A stretch of DNA of 64,000 nucleotides from Semisulcospira habei (taxonomy: Eukaryota > Mollusca > Gastropoda > Semisulcospiridae), in the NCBI GenBank assembly GCA_036245525.1, contig BTPG01000003.1, positions 160,317,532 through 160,381,531 on the forward strand. The letters are read 5' to 3'. This document shows, piece by piece, positions 42,617 to 53,600 of this stretch (positions are counted from its first letter, which is position 1; the number at the start of each line of letters is the position of its first letter). The translations under genes were made by a program, and so were the position numbers. The notes under the pieces are model-generated. The model had not been told where the DNA came from and did no database searches. It worked only from the letters and a program-made list of their open reading frames with translations.

Positions 42617-43590
42617 TTTAAAAATGTAAGAGGCTTTCGCCCGCCGTCTTTTAAATGTTAAAATATTCGCTTGCGACGGATTACGAAAAGCACGTCGCTG
42701 AGCAGATTTGCGCATTTTTTGGGCCTTGCGGCACTCTTCATTGAACCATGGTACTCTCGGCTTCCGAGGGAGTGATGTGGAAGTTCTAGGGATGGTTTCA
42801 CCTGCTACGTCCAACAAAATAGAAGTAAAACAAGTAACAGGTTCTTCAGCTGACATGACCATCTCCTCTATAAGACGAAACTGACAGAGGGAGGCGAACA
42901 GAGGCCAGTTAGCTTTCTTGAGATTCCAGCGCCCCACTGGCGAATCCTCCTCACAGCTGACCGATGACAGGACTACTGGGAAGTGGTCACTACCACACAG
43001 GTCGTCATGAACCTTCCAGTCAAAGTGCAGCATGAGAGAAGGATCACACACAGTGAGGTCTAGAACAGAACTAGATCCTGAACCTGAGTATGTAGGTGAG
43101 CCATTGTTAAAGACACATAGGTTAAGTTGAGAAAAAACATCTTTTAACATCTGATCTCTGCCATCATAGTGGTCACTACCCCAAAGGTGAGCGTGACCGT
43201 TAAAATCCCCCATGAGAATAAAGGGAGGGGCAGCTGATCTACCAAGTTAAAAATATCATTACTACAGACCCGCAGGGGCAGGTAAACACTGCATATGGTT
43301 ATGGTCTTTTTCAAGGTAACCCGAGCTGCGACAGCCTGAAGTCAGGTGTCGATGCTAACGGGGCTACATAAAATTTGGCTACTAATGAGAAGAGCCACTC
43401 CACCTGAGCGCCTCTCCGAATCAGAGCCTTTATGTATAACGTTAAAACCATTAAAGGAGACAGGGTCAGAAGTCTTCAGGTAGGTCTCCTGAAGAGATAT
43501 TACTGAGGGGTTATAGAACTTGACTAAAAGACGTAATTCCTCAAAGTTAGCTTGAAAACCACAACAATTCCATTGAAGCAGAGAGTACAT
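42617..43590 (-). pseudogene. I-clade LINE ORF2 endonuclease, one in-frame stop
   Basis: The start ATG at 43590 begins MYSLLQWNCCGFQANFEEL and lies 2 nt after the ORF1 stop (43593-43595), so ORF2 may be translated by reinitiation. Endonuclease motifs are SLQETYLK, MGDFNGHAHLWGS, VLDLTVCDPS and SDHFPVVL. A TGA at 43340-43342 (ACC TGA CTT) breaks the frame. The family probably had CGA there, a typical CpG decay. Confidence 0.8.
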
Positions 43591-43592
43591 GA

Positions 43593-45187
43593 TTATGTCT
43601 TATCTGGGGGTAAGGAGTTTTTCCCCCCTTTTTCCTTTACCTTGGAAGGAGTTGAAGAAACAGAGGGGGGCTGGCTCCCGGGCCTCCTCTGGTTCTTTGG
43701 AGATGAAGGGGGTGGAGCTGCCGCAGCATCAGCAACGACAACTTCCACCCCCTCCATCCGCTCCTCCAATGCAGCATATTTGTTTTGAAGGGGGACATCA
43801 GTGTTCCCCTTCTGGGCCCGTGCGCACAGCGGTCCCATAGATTTCTTAGACTTCTGGTCCTGGGCAGCATTCCTGCCACTAGAGTTAGCGGCCTTAGAAG
43901 GCTGACCAGAGCCAAAAGCCTTTGGCGTTGACAAACTAGCAGGTTTGGGTGGGGGCTGAAGCATAGGGACAACAGAAGGCGGCACTACCGGACCGGCAGT
44001 GTCCGCCTTCTGCGTTCCCTGGCTCCTTGTCACCACCGGAGGAGGGTTACTGTCCAGGGGCAAGAGGAGCCGAGGCTCCACCCCCAACCAAGAAGTTTGG
44101 GTTTGACATGTGAAATCTTTGGTGGGGCGCTTGCCTGCCACCGCAGCACTGAAAGTATACACAGAGGTGTTAGAGGTTGGGACAGCCGCCGCTGCACCAG
44201 GGCCTTCAACCAGTTTTTTTGCGTCCAGAAAGGATAGCCCCTTCTCCACACGCACCTGCTGAATCTTGCACTCGGATATCCAACGAGGGCATTTCTTGTC
44301 CGAAGCCATATGCGCCCCCTGGCAATTCACACACAGGGGGGTGGCTGTGCAGGACTCAGCAGAGTGTCCGGGCTTAGTGCAACGGGCGCATGAAGCCTCT
44401 GCCTGGCGGCATGTCTTCTGCCCATGGCCATACTTTTGGCACTTAAAGCACCGGAGGGGGAGAGGGACGTACTTTTTCACTCTCAAGGAGTAGTAAACCA
44501 CCCTCCCGCCCCCCAGATGGTAGTAGGAGGGGTGGGGGTGCCAAACGTCAGGATGATGGTAGGGAGACGGATCTCCCCACCACCTCGCTTGGAAGTCACC
44601 CCCTGAGACTTAAGGTGAGACTTCAGGTTCCGTACAAGTTCATCTTCTGACAGTTCTGCCAAAGCTTGATCTTTGATTACGCCTCTTGACGAATTCATAG
44701 TTTTGTGGGGTGTGACTTCCACAGGAGTGTCTCCGATGGAAGAGAGCCCCAGTAGCCCGCTGGAGTGTGCCCAGGTACAGCACTCTACCAGCAAGTCACC
44801 AGACCTGAGGCGCTGGGCATCAGGCCTGCCAACATGGTTCCTGAGGGTCTCCCCCACCAGAAAAGGATGCAGCTTGGATACAGGTTTCTCCTTCACCTTG
44901 CTGTGGACAATGAGGAAGCGAGGCCATACGGCCGACGCCTGAGGCATCACTTCCTCACAGTCCAAATCACTGTCATGTTCAATGTCGGTGGCTATGTGCC
45001 GTTTCTGTGCCAGTTTGTGTTTTTTCCATATTATATTGGTAGAGATATTTATCCCCCAGGGGTCCCCGCCCACCATCGAGCCCAACAAGAGAAATTGCAA
45101 CTGTCGGCGGGTCTCCAGCCGACGCACAATGGAGACTGCCCGAAAGATATACTCAAGGGGTAAGCCTGATTGAACCGTTTGAGCCAC
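43593..45187 (-). pseudogene. I-clade LINE ORF1 (gag-like, three zinc knuckles)
   Basis: The N-terminal half (45187-44483) has a nucleic-acid-binding gag fold region ending in the block SEDELVRNLKSHLKSQGV. The C-terminal half (44501-43593) has three Cys/His knuckles: CFKCQKYGHGQKTC, CARCTKPGHSAESC and CVNCQGAHMASDKKC. The halves overlap in different frames near 44490 beside a short G/C run, so a single frameshift separates them. The true start is uncertain. It probably coats the LINE RNA. Confidence 0.75.
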
Positions 45188-45536
45188 CGCCTTCTATCAC
45201 ACCGTTGAATGCAGGGGAATACTGGCGTAAAGCACCTAATCAGCAGCAGAGGCTATAGCATGGTGCTCCGTATAGCAAACCTCATGTCAACAGTGGGATA
45301 GGGCTCAACGTGACAAGAGCCGATTGACTAGGCCGGTACAACTAGCCTCCCGTTTAGGTAGAAGTCAAGGCCAAAGTGGAGTGTTGGCACCAGAGAGCCG
45401 CAACCCAAAGGGAACCTCAGCCACCAGGATCCTCTTCTCCCCCGACACGGGTCTCCAAGCACGGCAAACACTTGGGATCCAAAGGACCAAAAGCTCATGA
45501 GTATTTTTAAGGACCAATCCAACATGCATAGCTGCC

Positions 45537-46175
45537 AACCTTGAGGCAACAAAAATCCTGAGCTGCGGCCTCCACGACGCTAGCCCTTGCTTCCAGGTGC
45601 CGAAAAATCAAACAACGGGGGGAGGGGGGGGGGGGTACGCACCTTGCTCCAGCCGAATAATCAAACACAGTGCGCATCAGCCCGCCTAGGTTTACTGTGC
45701 AGCGATGTTTATATCCGCCCGGCACATTTTACAAACGGCAAAGTGTTCGCCCTTTCTCGATTCGTCGATGATGCAAGGAACGCTTGTAGTCTGGATGGAA
45801 CTTCACCAACCACATCTGCTTCTTTGGAGGCATCATTTTGTTGAAAATCGAAAATAACACTTGTGAAAATCGCTAAGCATGTGCTCCAAACCACGGCAAT
45901 TTCGAAGGTACCAGAACAAACACAGAATGGATGCAAATTTGCTGCGCATGCGTAATCAAGACTGGCTGTGGGTCCCCGAAAGCTTAGCGGTACAGTATAG
46001 CAGCAGGCTCTCAACTACAGGCGCTTGACCGGGAGCGGTGCGCCAAAATGCCTCGAATTTTCAAACAAAACTTGAAAATCTGAAAATCGGGAAAAATGTA
46101 CAAAAAAACGGAAAATCGGGACTTGAAAAAAAAATCGGGAAATTCCCGATAAAATCGGGAGGGTTGGCAGCTATG
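45537..46175. mobile_element. hAT-like non-autonomous element, 639 bp
   Basis: Terminal inverted repeats CATAGCTGCCAACC and GGTTGGCAGCTATG are exact over 14 bp. CAACATG is duplicated at 45530-45536 and 46176-46182 (7 bp identical, 8 with one mismatch; hAT uses 8). Other copies of the LINE (488-500, 62870-62890) show the empty site. No transposase is encoded. The right part is rich in AAAATCGGGA-like words. Confidence 0.75.
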
Positions 46176-46226
46176 CAACATGGTAAGACCTGGGTTAGCA
46201 CAGCTCCACAAAAACCGGACCAGTGA

Positions 46227-46440
46227 AAAATTAATTTTTCTCTCAAATATATTTTTTCGAAAAATAGTTACCGATAACATTACTGTCTGGAAGTGTCTAC
46301 TACTTACTCAATTTCAGCCTAAGAACCTGTTGTGTTGATACACAACCCGAGAGGCACTCAGGGAACCCTGCCTAGGGCCGAGAGTTGTCTCCTGCCCCTA
46401 CCCATCCGGTCACTTGCCACGTGGTCGTCTGCCGAAGATA
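46227..46440 (-). mobile_element. DIRS-D terminal repeat
   Basis: Starts TTAATTTTTCTCTCAAATAT and matches the right end of DIRS-F (62200-62366) in inverse orientation. It passes directly into a minisatellite, so the rest of the element is unrecognised. Confidence 0.6.
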
Positions 46441-47300
46441 GTCTAGGTCCCGCTGGAACGCCGGCCACCGCACGCTCTTTAGCAAGGCGGGGTGCCGTTG
46501 GTCTCGGGAAGTAAACCTGCGGTGTAGCCAGGCAGGATCTCCGCAGCTCGCTGGTATCTGCCGCACGTGCTGTAGCACGGTGGGGTGCCGTGGTCTAGGG
46601 AAGTTACCTTGTGCTGTACCCAGGCAGGGTCCCGCTGTTCGCTGGCATCTGCCGCACGCGCTGTAGCGCGGCGGGGTGCCAAAGCCTCGAGAAGTGAACC
46701 TGTGCTGTAGCCAGGCAGGGTCCCGCACACGCTGTAGCGCGGCGGGGTGCCATAGTCTCGGGAAGTTAACCTGTGCTGTAGCCAGGCAGGGTCCCGCTGC
46801 TCACTGGCACCCAGTCACAGGCGCTGGAGTGCAGCGGGGTGCCGTAACTCGGGAAGTTAATCTTTGCTGTAGCCAGGCAGGATCCCGCTGCGTGCTGGCA
46901 TCTGCCGCACGGCACTGTAGCGCGGCGGGGTGCCGCTGGTCTCGGGAAGTTAACCTGCGCTGTAGCCAGGCAGGGTCCCGTCGCTTGCTGGCATCCGCTC
47001 AGTGCAGTAGGTGGGCCGGGGGGCCGTCGGTCTCGAGAAGGCGCCCTGTACTGTAGACAATCGGGGGTCCCGTCGCTCGCGGACATCTGCACTGCGCATA
47101 AGCACGGTGGGGTGCCGTTAGTAAGGGGAAACTGACCTGTGCTGTAGCCAGGCTGGGTCTCGTCGCTCGCTTGCATCTGCCCTGCGCAGTACACAGGCAG
47201 GGAAGCCGTCGGTCTCGGGCAGCCGACCTGTACTGTAGTCAGTCGGGAGTCCCAACGCTCGGGGACATCGGCACTGTGCTGAACTGTTGCTGTAGACAGG
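46440..47300. repeat. ~92-bp GC-rich minisatellite, about nine units
   Basis: Units contain GCTGTAGCCAGGCAGGGTCC, then GCTGGCATCTGCCGCA, GCGGGGTGCCG and TCTCGGGAAGTTAACCTG. Units at the 47000-47300 end are more diverged and one unit is shortened near 46730. Several reading frames stay open only because of the repeat. Confidence 0.85.
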
Positions 47301-49579
47301 CTGGGCGCGAAGGGCGCAGGAGCCACGTGGTGCCAACAGCAGTGCGGCCCGGGAACGAGCACTGAGATTGACGGGAAGCGAAGGCATCGAGGCGAGCTTA
47401 GCTGCGAGCGTACCTGCGATCGAACCGATGGCCGGCCTTACATTTATGCATCTTGCTCTCTTTTCTTCTTCTCTCATCTCTTTATCATATTGAACCAGAC
47501 GACCCTAGCGCCGAGCGCTGGGCGAGGGCTCCGCAGTCCGGGTGGGGAGCAAGGCAGAGGGGGCCAAGACAGGCGCGGCGAGCAGCGCAGCAGTAGCAGA
47601 GCCCCACGAAAACCGAGGTCGCCCGCCAAGGGGGGGGGGGGGAGGCCGCCGTCCGAGCAAGCTAATGGGAGGCCTTTGCATAAATCGTAAAAATTTACGT
47701 TTATAAAGTCCCAAAACAAAAACCAACTTAACTGTCTGCATTGTCAACACTCCTCAGGCATCAGAACTGTTCACCCAAAAAAAATCTGAAAACGGCCGTG
47801 GTCCAGGGGCCGCCTAGGCCCCGGTGGGGTCCAGGGTCAGCCAGACTAAAAGCAAGGTCTTAAGACAAGATGTAAATATAAATTAAAAATCTCAGGCTAA
47901 AATGTCGCAGCTCAATATCAGGCTAATATTTATCTATCAAGTATCATACTTCCATAAATCATACATAGGCCTACTGCCTAGTAAAGCTTTGTTTCTTCCA
48001 TCCTAACCCTGGTCCCCGAGATCTATTTGTAAAGTAAGCTTTTAAAGTTAACTAAAACGCTTTAAAATCTCCAGCTATAAAACTTCCGATACGTTTTTGC
48101 ATCTCAGAAGATTTGAAATTATAGACCTAATCTAGCCTATAGGATGTATGACGACTCGCCAAACATTCCATTCGCCGGTCAACTCGCTTACATACGATTC
48201 TACGCTACCACTAACCCTAACCCAAACATTTTAACTAACTCTAACGAAAAAACCCTAACCATAACCCATTTTGAAAGAAAAACAACCCTAACCCTAACCC
48301 GAGTTGACTTCGGAGAATTGGTTGTTTGGCGAATCGACTGGCACGTAATCTATAACATAAGTATGATAAGACAGAGTGAAAAGAATAGCGATAGGCACAT
48401 TTTCGGTTTCGCTTCTTCTTTGATCGACTTACCTTTCGAAAGTGATCGCCGACTCGCTGCTCTTCCCCTCCGATGTCTACTGTCCTTGAAATCCATTCCC
48501 ACCTCCACTTATTCTTTATCGTTTCATTGATAGGGTCACCCCTTTGAATAATTCGCGAAACAATGGACATTTTGATGCACGCATGGCAAACGCAATTCCG
48601 GGACCGGAAGTTAATACAGCGCATGCGTAGCAATTTTTAAGATTGTCTAATTACCGCAAACAATAAAAACAACCGATTAAAAAAAAAAATCAGAAAAAAA
48701 AAAAAAACGGAAACGAAAAATGCCGATCGGAAACAGGAGCCAGGAAAATCGGAAAATCGCCGAAAATCGGACAGTTCTGATGCCTGACTCCTGCTGACAC
48801 CAAAAGGATAGGAACCCACTACCAATGATTCACCGTTAATGGTATGCATCGCGCCAAAGAGACCCCTGTCAACCAACGTTATCCGTTCCAAGACGCACAT
48901 CTTGCACGGCCGTGCCGAGGTGCGGCCCGAACAAGGGGGACCCACGAAGCGGGGTCCGTCATCCTCCCTACATAACAAAATCGGCTGGGATGTGGTTGGA
49001 CCACGCCAGACGTGGTACGAAAGGAATCTCTAACGGCGCGATCGCCTTACTCCCTGCGCTAATGTGGCACTGCCACTGAACCCCGTACACCAAGACAAGC
49101 ATGGAATTGCGCACTGCAACAGAAAGCGGAGCACAGGAGAGGCAACGGCATGTGGCATGTAGTGGCGACAGGCCACGTGGGCGAAAACTCCTGACCGGTG
49201 CCACAGTCGAGTGGCCGTGAAAGAACCAGCCGCTATCCGAGGCATATGACGGCAAGGCACCTGGCCGGCTGAGGCATGCCCAAAGACCTTACCTGGGCAT
49301 ATCCAAAGCGATGGAGGGCAAGGGCAGCTGCAGAGAATGGCTAACCACGCAAGGCCTTCTCTCACTTCTTCTTCTTCTTAGAACACCAACCCAGGCCCCT
49401 ATGTAGTCCGTACACCACCACAGGAAGTCCGAGGGGAAGGCACAACACCATGTAACCCAAGCAAGCACACCGAACACACAAGGGCACAAGTATCCAAGGG
49501 AGCCCAAGGGTATCCAAAGTTATCCAAGGCTGAGCACAAGTAGGAAAACACCCTACCACTACAAAGCTAAGCGTTCAAC
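47301..49579. other. No certain gene; DIRS-C leader likely at the right
   Basis: It contains an I-clade LINE 3' fragment at 47837-47911 and a few CCCTAA words near 48260-48300. Around 48660-48770 is an A-rich stretch with words like the hAT-like MITE. The frame at 48637-48978 (minus, with PCKMCVLERITLVDRG) was not recognised. 49030-49560 may be the 5' leader of DIRS-C. A shared block of about 42 bp links 47754-47796 to 63310-63352. Confidence 0.4.
47837..47911 (-). mobile_element. I-clade LINE 3' UTR fragment
   Basis: Matches 37895-37975 and 6578-6650 (CAGCCAGACTAAAAGCAAG to GGCTAAAATGTCGCA). No duplication is seen at the ends. Confidence 0.6.
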
Positions 49580-49762
49580 TGGCGTGGCACCACTGCACAC
49601 GTGCCCGGATGGGGAGGGAAGGGAGGCTACTCAGGGTGTCTTGGTAACGGCGCCCTAGAGTCGCCTCCCTGGTTGTGTATGTATACACAACAGATTCTTA
49701 GGCTGAAATCGTTAGGCTAAGTGTATCTTCCACATAGTAATGTATTTGGAGGAAACAAATAC
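49580..49762. repeat. DIRS-C inverted terminal repeat, 5' side
   Basis: Reverse complement of 36640-36800, including the block around GGGAGGCTACTCAGGGTGTC. It marks the far end of DIRS-C. Confidence 0.75.
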
Positions 49763-50125
49763 ACAAACAGTTTTACTATGTAAAGACCCTTCATAAGAAA
49801 GGTCACCTGTCTACAGAGTCCACATCTGCCTTGTCCCTTAGATGACCGTTATGTGTAGGTTTCACTGTACTGTGTTTGTGTTTAGTGAGAGAGATAATGT
49901 GTATTTCATAATTATGTGTATGCGAGTAAGGTACAGTTGTGGCACTCAGGGTGCATTCACAGAATTGGGTACAGTGCCTATAAACTAACTGGTGATACAG
50001 GTCAGAGTCAGTTTTACACACTTTAGTGTATCACGGTATCTGATATAATGTGTAGGTGTCTCTGGCTCCCATGGGGATGACTTGTAAGCAAAAGGCCCTT
50101 GGACTAACATTAGTCTTTCCTGGCC

Positions 50126-50129
<4 letters not shown>

Positions 50130-50192
<63 letters not shown>
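50130..50192. repeat. (CA)n microsatellite
   Basis: About 30 CA units after a short GC dinucleotide stretch. It explains the Cys/Val and Thr/His frames around it. Confidence 0.95.
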
Positions 50193-50194
<2 letters not shown>

Positions 50195-50262
50195 CTGTGC
50201 ATGGGTCAACTACGGCTGACATTGCCCCCAGGGTCTTTTGCTGATAAAGTGACTGCTTGCAA

Positions 50263-50444
50263 TTAACTTGACTTTGATAGTTCAAGGGTGGTGCTAGAAT
50301 AGCTGGGCACCTGAGGCACCAAGCTATTCTGGCACCACCCTTGAACTAAAATGATTGATCTATCTCCTGATCTGTTATGTAGCTTTCATAGGTCAATACA
50401 CAAAGATTTAAAAAAAAAATCAGCCTATAGATGTAATGGGTTAA
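50263..50444. mobile_element. Rearranged M1/M2-type MITE
   Basis: A core hairpin with arms GTTCAAGGGTGGTGCTAG and GGCACCACCCTTGAAC lies at 50280-50346. The right end is GATGTAATGGGTTAA, and its TTAA is shared with the next MITE. The left end is uncertain. Confidence 0.5.
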
Positions 50445-50465
50445 CCCTTATCATTTCAGAATACA

Positions 50466-53400
50466 TCATCATCATCATCATCATCAGTCCCTTGCCCGAA
50501 CTGGGCGTTGGGGGGACTGAAAGGCAGCAGCAACAGACAGTGCTCTCCACCGAGTTCTATTTTGGGCGGTGGCAAGCAAGTCTGGCATCTCGAGTTCGGT
50601 CCATTCTTTTATGTTTGCGACCCAACTCTTTCTCTGACGACCTCGCCGACGACTTCCTTCGAGAGTGCCTTGGAGGATAGTCTTGGACAAGGTGTTGTGT
50701 CGGGTCACGTGGCCAAACCAAGCAAGCTTGCGCCGTTTCACGGTTGCCAGAAGGGGTTCATGTGGGCCCACCAGGGAAGTGACGATGCTCCGTACATATT
50801 CGTTGGTCTTGTGCTCGCGGTACGAGATGTGGAGCAACTTCCTCAGGCACTTGTTCTCAAAGGCCTGGATTTTCTTTTCTGAGTCTGCAAGCAGCGTCCA
50901 AGTCTCACAGCCGTAGAGTAGAATAGACACTACGAGGGACTTGTAAAGCCTGTACTTGATGGTGAAGCTGATGGAGTTACTTCGCCATATCCTGTCCAGC
51001 CTGGCCATTGCGGATGTTGCTGTACCTATCCTGATACGGATCTCTGCTATGCAACTACCGTCTTTGGACAGGGTGGCTCCCAAGTACTTGAAGCTATTGA
51101 CCTCTTCTAGCTTCTGGCCGTTCATGTGAATGTTGCTGCTGCTGTTGCTTGTGGTGTTGATCATCACTTTGCTTTTATCCGTACTGATCTCCATGCCATA
51201 AGACCCTGCGCTACTTGAAAGTTTGTCTGTCAGGTTTTGCAGCTCACTGTTGCTGCCTGCCATGAGGTCAATGTCGTCTGCGAATCGAAGATTGCACAGG
51301 GATCTGCCACCAATAGAGATTGAAGTATGGTGGTCGTGGAGGGTTTCCTGCATGATCTTCTCCAGGAATATGTTGAAAAGGACAGGAGAGAGCAGGCATC
51401 CTTGACGGACACCGATTGTCGTCCTGAAGAACTCGCCTGACTGATTGTTAAGTAGAACCGCGCTGCAGGCGTTCTTGTAAAGCGCTTCTATCATTTGGAT
51501 CAGCCCCTCCTCTATGTTGAACGATCTCATGACTTGCCAGAGTCCGTCGTGCCAGACGCGATCAAATGCTTTCCTGAAATCAATGAAGTTGTGGTAGAGT
51601 TCGCGCTGATGCTGCAGATGTTTCTCGATCAGGACGCGGCAGTTGAAAATCTGCTCTACAGTGCTTCTTCCAACTCTGAAGCCAGCCTGTTCTTCTGCCA
51701 GCAGTTCCTCGGCGAAAGTTTTGAGGCGGTTGAGAATGATTCTAAGCATTACTTTGCTAGGGTGACTTATCAGACTGATAGTTCTGTAGTTCTGGCACTG
51801 TTTCAGGCTTCCTTTCTTGGGGAGCGGGATCACTAGAGACTGTGTCCATTCTACTGGCCATTTCTTTTGCTCCCAGATCTTTTGACAGAGTGTAGTGAGT
51901 ACCTTCGTTGTTACTTCTCCTCCATGTTTCAACAGTTCAGCAGGTACGTTGTCTACACCTGGAGACTTTCCTCCCTTCAGGCCGCGTACAGCTGTTTCCA
52001 CCTCTTCAGCTAACACTGGCAGGTCTTCGGCCTTCCTGGCCCCAGCCTGGTTGTTTTGGAGGATGCTGGTGTCTGGCTCAGCCTTGTAGTTATACAAGTC
52101 TCGGCAGTACTCAGTCCATCTGTTTAATACAGCAGTGTTTTCCGTAAGGAGTTGGCCGCTGCTGTCTTCGATGACTGTGGCTGTTCGCTGTTGAGTCTTG
52201 GTGAGGGTCCTTAGCGTTTCATAAGCCTTCTTGCTGTTGCCGTTTGCCATGCCCTCTTCCACGCTACGACACTGGTCTTCAATCCAATCTTCTTTGGCTT
52301 CTTTCATCCTCTTCCTGATCTTCTTGTTGACAAGTCTGTACTTGTTTGCTGATGTGAGGTCTTGGCCTCTCTTTTTCTTCCAGGCTCTCCTCTCATCACA
52401 GAGATCAAGGATGTCATCGGTGACCCAGGGCTGTTTGCGCTTCCTCTGCTTCCCCAGCACTTCTTCTGCTGTAGAAAGTAACACCTCTTTTATATTTCCA
52501 GCAAGGGTGTCTACGTCCCAGTCCAAAGTAGCCAAGGCTGCAAATCTGCCTCCCACCTGGGCTTGGAAGACCTCTTCTACTTCCGGGTCTTTTAGCTTCT
52601 CGAGGTCGAATCGGATGCGAGGACTCTTGCTGTCTCGTTTCAATGCCAGCTTCAACTTGAGGCTAGTAAGGACGAGGTTGTGGTCGCTGCCAATATCAGC
52701 GCCAGGAAAGGACCTCGTTTGTGCTTTGTTAACGCTGGATTTGAATCGTCGAGGCAGCAAGATGAAGTCAATCTGGTTATGGACCAGGCCTCCTGGCGAT
52801 TGCCATGTCACTGTTCTTGACTTCTTGTGTGGATGGAGGGTATTAGCAACGGTAAGACGGTGACTCTGTGCAAACTCTAAAAGTCGCAGGCCTCTGTCGT
52901 TTGTTTCTCCAAGGCCAAACTTGCCAGCTGTTCCTGCCCATTGTTGGTAAGCGTCAGGGCCGATCTTTGCATTCCAGTCACCGAGGACAGTCAGAATGTC
53001 TTTCTTAGGTGTTTTCTTGATGATGTTGTCCAGTTGTTCGTAAAATTCTTCTAATTCCTCATCATCATGATCTGCTGTTGGAGCGTATACTTGTATTATA
53101 GTGATGTTGTGCGGTCGGGCGGAGATGCGGATGGAGATTAGTCTGCTTGACACGGGGGTGCAGCTGATGACAGTTCCAGCCACCTCTTTCCTTACGATAA
53201 AAGCTACGCCATGTTCGTGCTTGGTTTCTTTTCCGCTGAACCAGATTTTATGGCCTTCATCTGTTGTTGTTTCTCCGAAGCCTGTCCATCGAACTTCTGC
53301 AAGTCCTACAATGTCCCAGCGATAGCGCTTTAACTCGTGGGTGAGTTCCTTCACTTTGCCGCACTGGTAGAGTGTGCGAACGTTCCAAGTTCCGATAGTT

Positions 53401-53600
53401 ATTCCTTGCGTGGGCAGCTTGATGGTGGGTTTGGTTCCAGTAACACACTTGTCGCCCCCACCCTGGAGACCTCCAATGGGGTGCGCGGTCGTTGGTGATC
53501 CGGGCCCCGACCGATCCGGCATGTTATTCTTATTCTGTTGCTTGTCCATCAGTCCTTTCAATGGGCTTAGGCGAACTTGGCGGCGCCCGTCTCCTCTCCA
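50466..53600 (-). mobile_element. Full-length RTE-like LINE with intact ORF
   Basis: AGAATACA is duplicated at about 50458-50465 and 53601-53608. The 3' tail on the minus strand is (TGA)n at about 50466-50483, directly at the stop codon, so there is almost no 3' UTR, a feature of RTE-type LINEs. The element is about 3.1 kb and in the sense orientation of sortilin. Confidence 0.85.
50484..53549 (-). CDS. RTE-like endonuclease-reverse transcriptase, intact
   Basis: The first ATG inside the element (53549) gives 1021 residues, MDKQQNKNNMPDRSG onward. The frame is open to 53600. APE endonuclease motifs are GTWNVRTLYQCGKVKEL, LAEVRWTG, VLGDWNAKIG and GSDHNLVLTSL. RT motifs are VIPLPKKGSLKQCQNYR, NFIDFRKAFDRVWH (box A), GVRQGCLLSPVLF (box B) and RFADDIDLMAG (catalytic). 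The C-terminal part has GCETWTL and the WFGHVTRH block common in RTE-like ORFs. Nothing is missing, so recent activity is plausible. Confidence 0.9.
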   Translation of the reverse strand: MDKQQNKNNMPDRSGPGSPTTAHPIGGLQGGGDKCVTGTKPTIKLPTQGITIGTWNVRTLYQCGKVKELTHELKRYRWDIVGLAEVRWTGFGETTTDEGHKIWFSGKETKHEHGVAFIVRKEVAGTVISCTPVSSRLISIRISARPHNITIIQVYAPTADHDDEELEEFYEQLDNIIKKTPKKDILTVLGDWNAKIGPDAYQQWAGTAGKFGLGETNDRGLRLLEFAQSHRLTVANTLHPHKKSRTVTWQSPGGLVHNQIDFILLPRRFKSSVNKAQTRSFPGADIGSDHNLVLTSLKLKLALKRDSKSPRIRFDLEKLKDPEVEEVFQAQVGGRFAALATLDWDVDTLAGNIKEVLLSTAEEVLGKQRKRKQPWVTDDILDLCDERRAWKKKRGQDLTSANKYRLVNKKIRKRMKEAKEDWIEDQCRSVEEGMANGNSKKAYETLRTLTKTQQRTATVIEDSSGQLLTENTAVLNRWTEYCRDLYNYKAEPDTSILQNNQAGARKAEDLPVLAEEVETAVRGLKGGKSPGVDNVPAELLKHGGEVTTKVLTTLCQKIWEQKKWPVEWTQSLVIPLPKKGSLKQCQNYRTISLISHPSKVMLRIILNRLKTFAEELLAEEQAGFRVGRSTVEQIFNCRVLIEKHLQHQRELYHNFIDFRKAFDRVWHDGLWQVMRSFNIEEGLIQMIEALYKNACSAVLLNNQSGEFFRTTIGVRQGCLLSPVLFNIFLEKIMQETLHDHHTSISIGGRSLCNLRFADDIDLMAGSNSELQNLTDKLSSSAGSYGMEISTDKSKVMINTTSNSSSNIHMNGQKLEEVNSFKYLGATLSKDGSCIAEIRIRIGTATSAMARLDRIWRSNSISFTIKYRLYKSLVVSILLYGCETWTLLADSEKKIQAFENKCLRKLLHISYREHKTNEYVRSIVTSLVGPHEPLLATVKRRKLAWFGHVTRHNTLSKTILQGTLEGSRRRGRQRKSWVANIKEWTELEMPDLLATAQNRTRWRALSVAAAFQSPQRPVRARD

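Larger units (their letters stand above)
37847..46226 (-). mobile_element. I-clade LINE with RNase H, interrupted four times
   Basis: Read on the minus strand: 5' UTR, ORF1 with three zinc knuckles (43593-45187), ORF2 with APE endonuclease (42617-43590), RT (39405-40802) and RNase H (38069-38970), then a 3' UTR to 37847. This gene order is that of I-type LINEs. Inserts are SINE-like copies (38616-38741, 40819-41204), an unidentified 1.36-kb block (41254-42616) and a hAT-like MITE (45537-46175). Removing them leaves about 5.9 kb. Confidence 0.85.
36609..49762 (-). mobile_element. DIRS-C, expanded to 13 kb by nested elements
   Basis: The left terminal repeat (36609-36790) and the right one (about 49580-49762) are inverted copies of one another over more than 150 bp, so they belong to one element. 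An internal complementary region lies at 36885-36960. Between them remain only the C-terminal recombinase region (36961-37846) and possibly gag leader DNA near 49030-49560. The rest is the I-clade LINE, DIRS-D and a minisatellite. RT and most gag sequence of DIRS-C were not found. Confidence 0.7.

Noticed and set aside
46440..47300. CRISPR-like array
   Set aside because: Units of about 92 bp are contiguous without unique spacers, in a eukaryotic TE context. It is a minisatellite.
48200..48301. Interstitial telomere repeat
   Set aside because: Only two to three CCCTAA units occur together, too few to call.
48637..48978. Minus-strand frame with PCKMC and a Phe-rich tail
   Set aside because: No recognised domain was found. 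The Phe-rich end comes from an A-rich tract. It was not called as a gene.
49985..50285. Cys/Val-rich frames
   Set aside because: They are produced by the (CA)n microsatellite.
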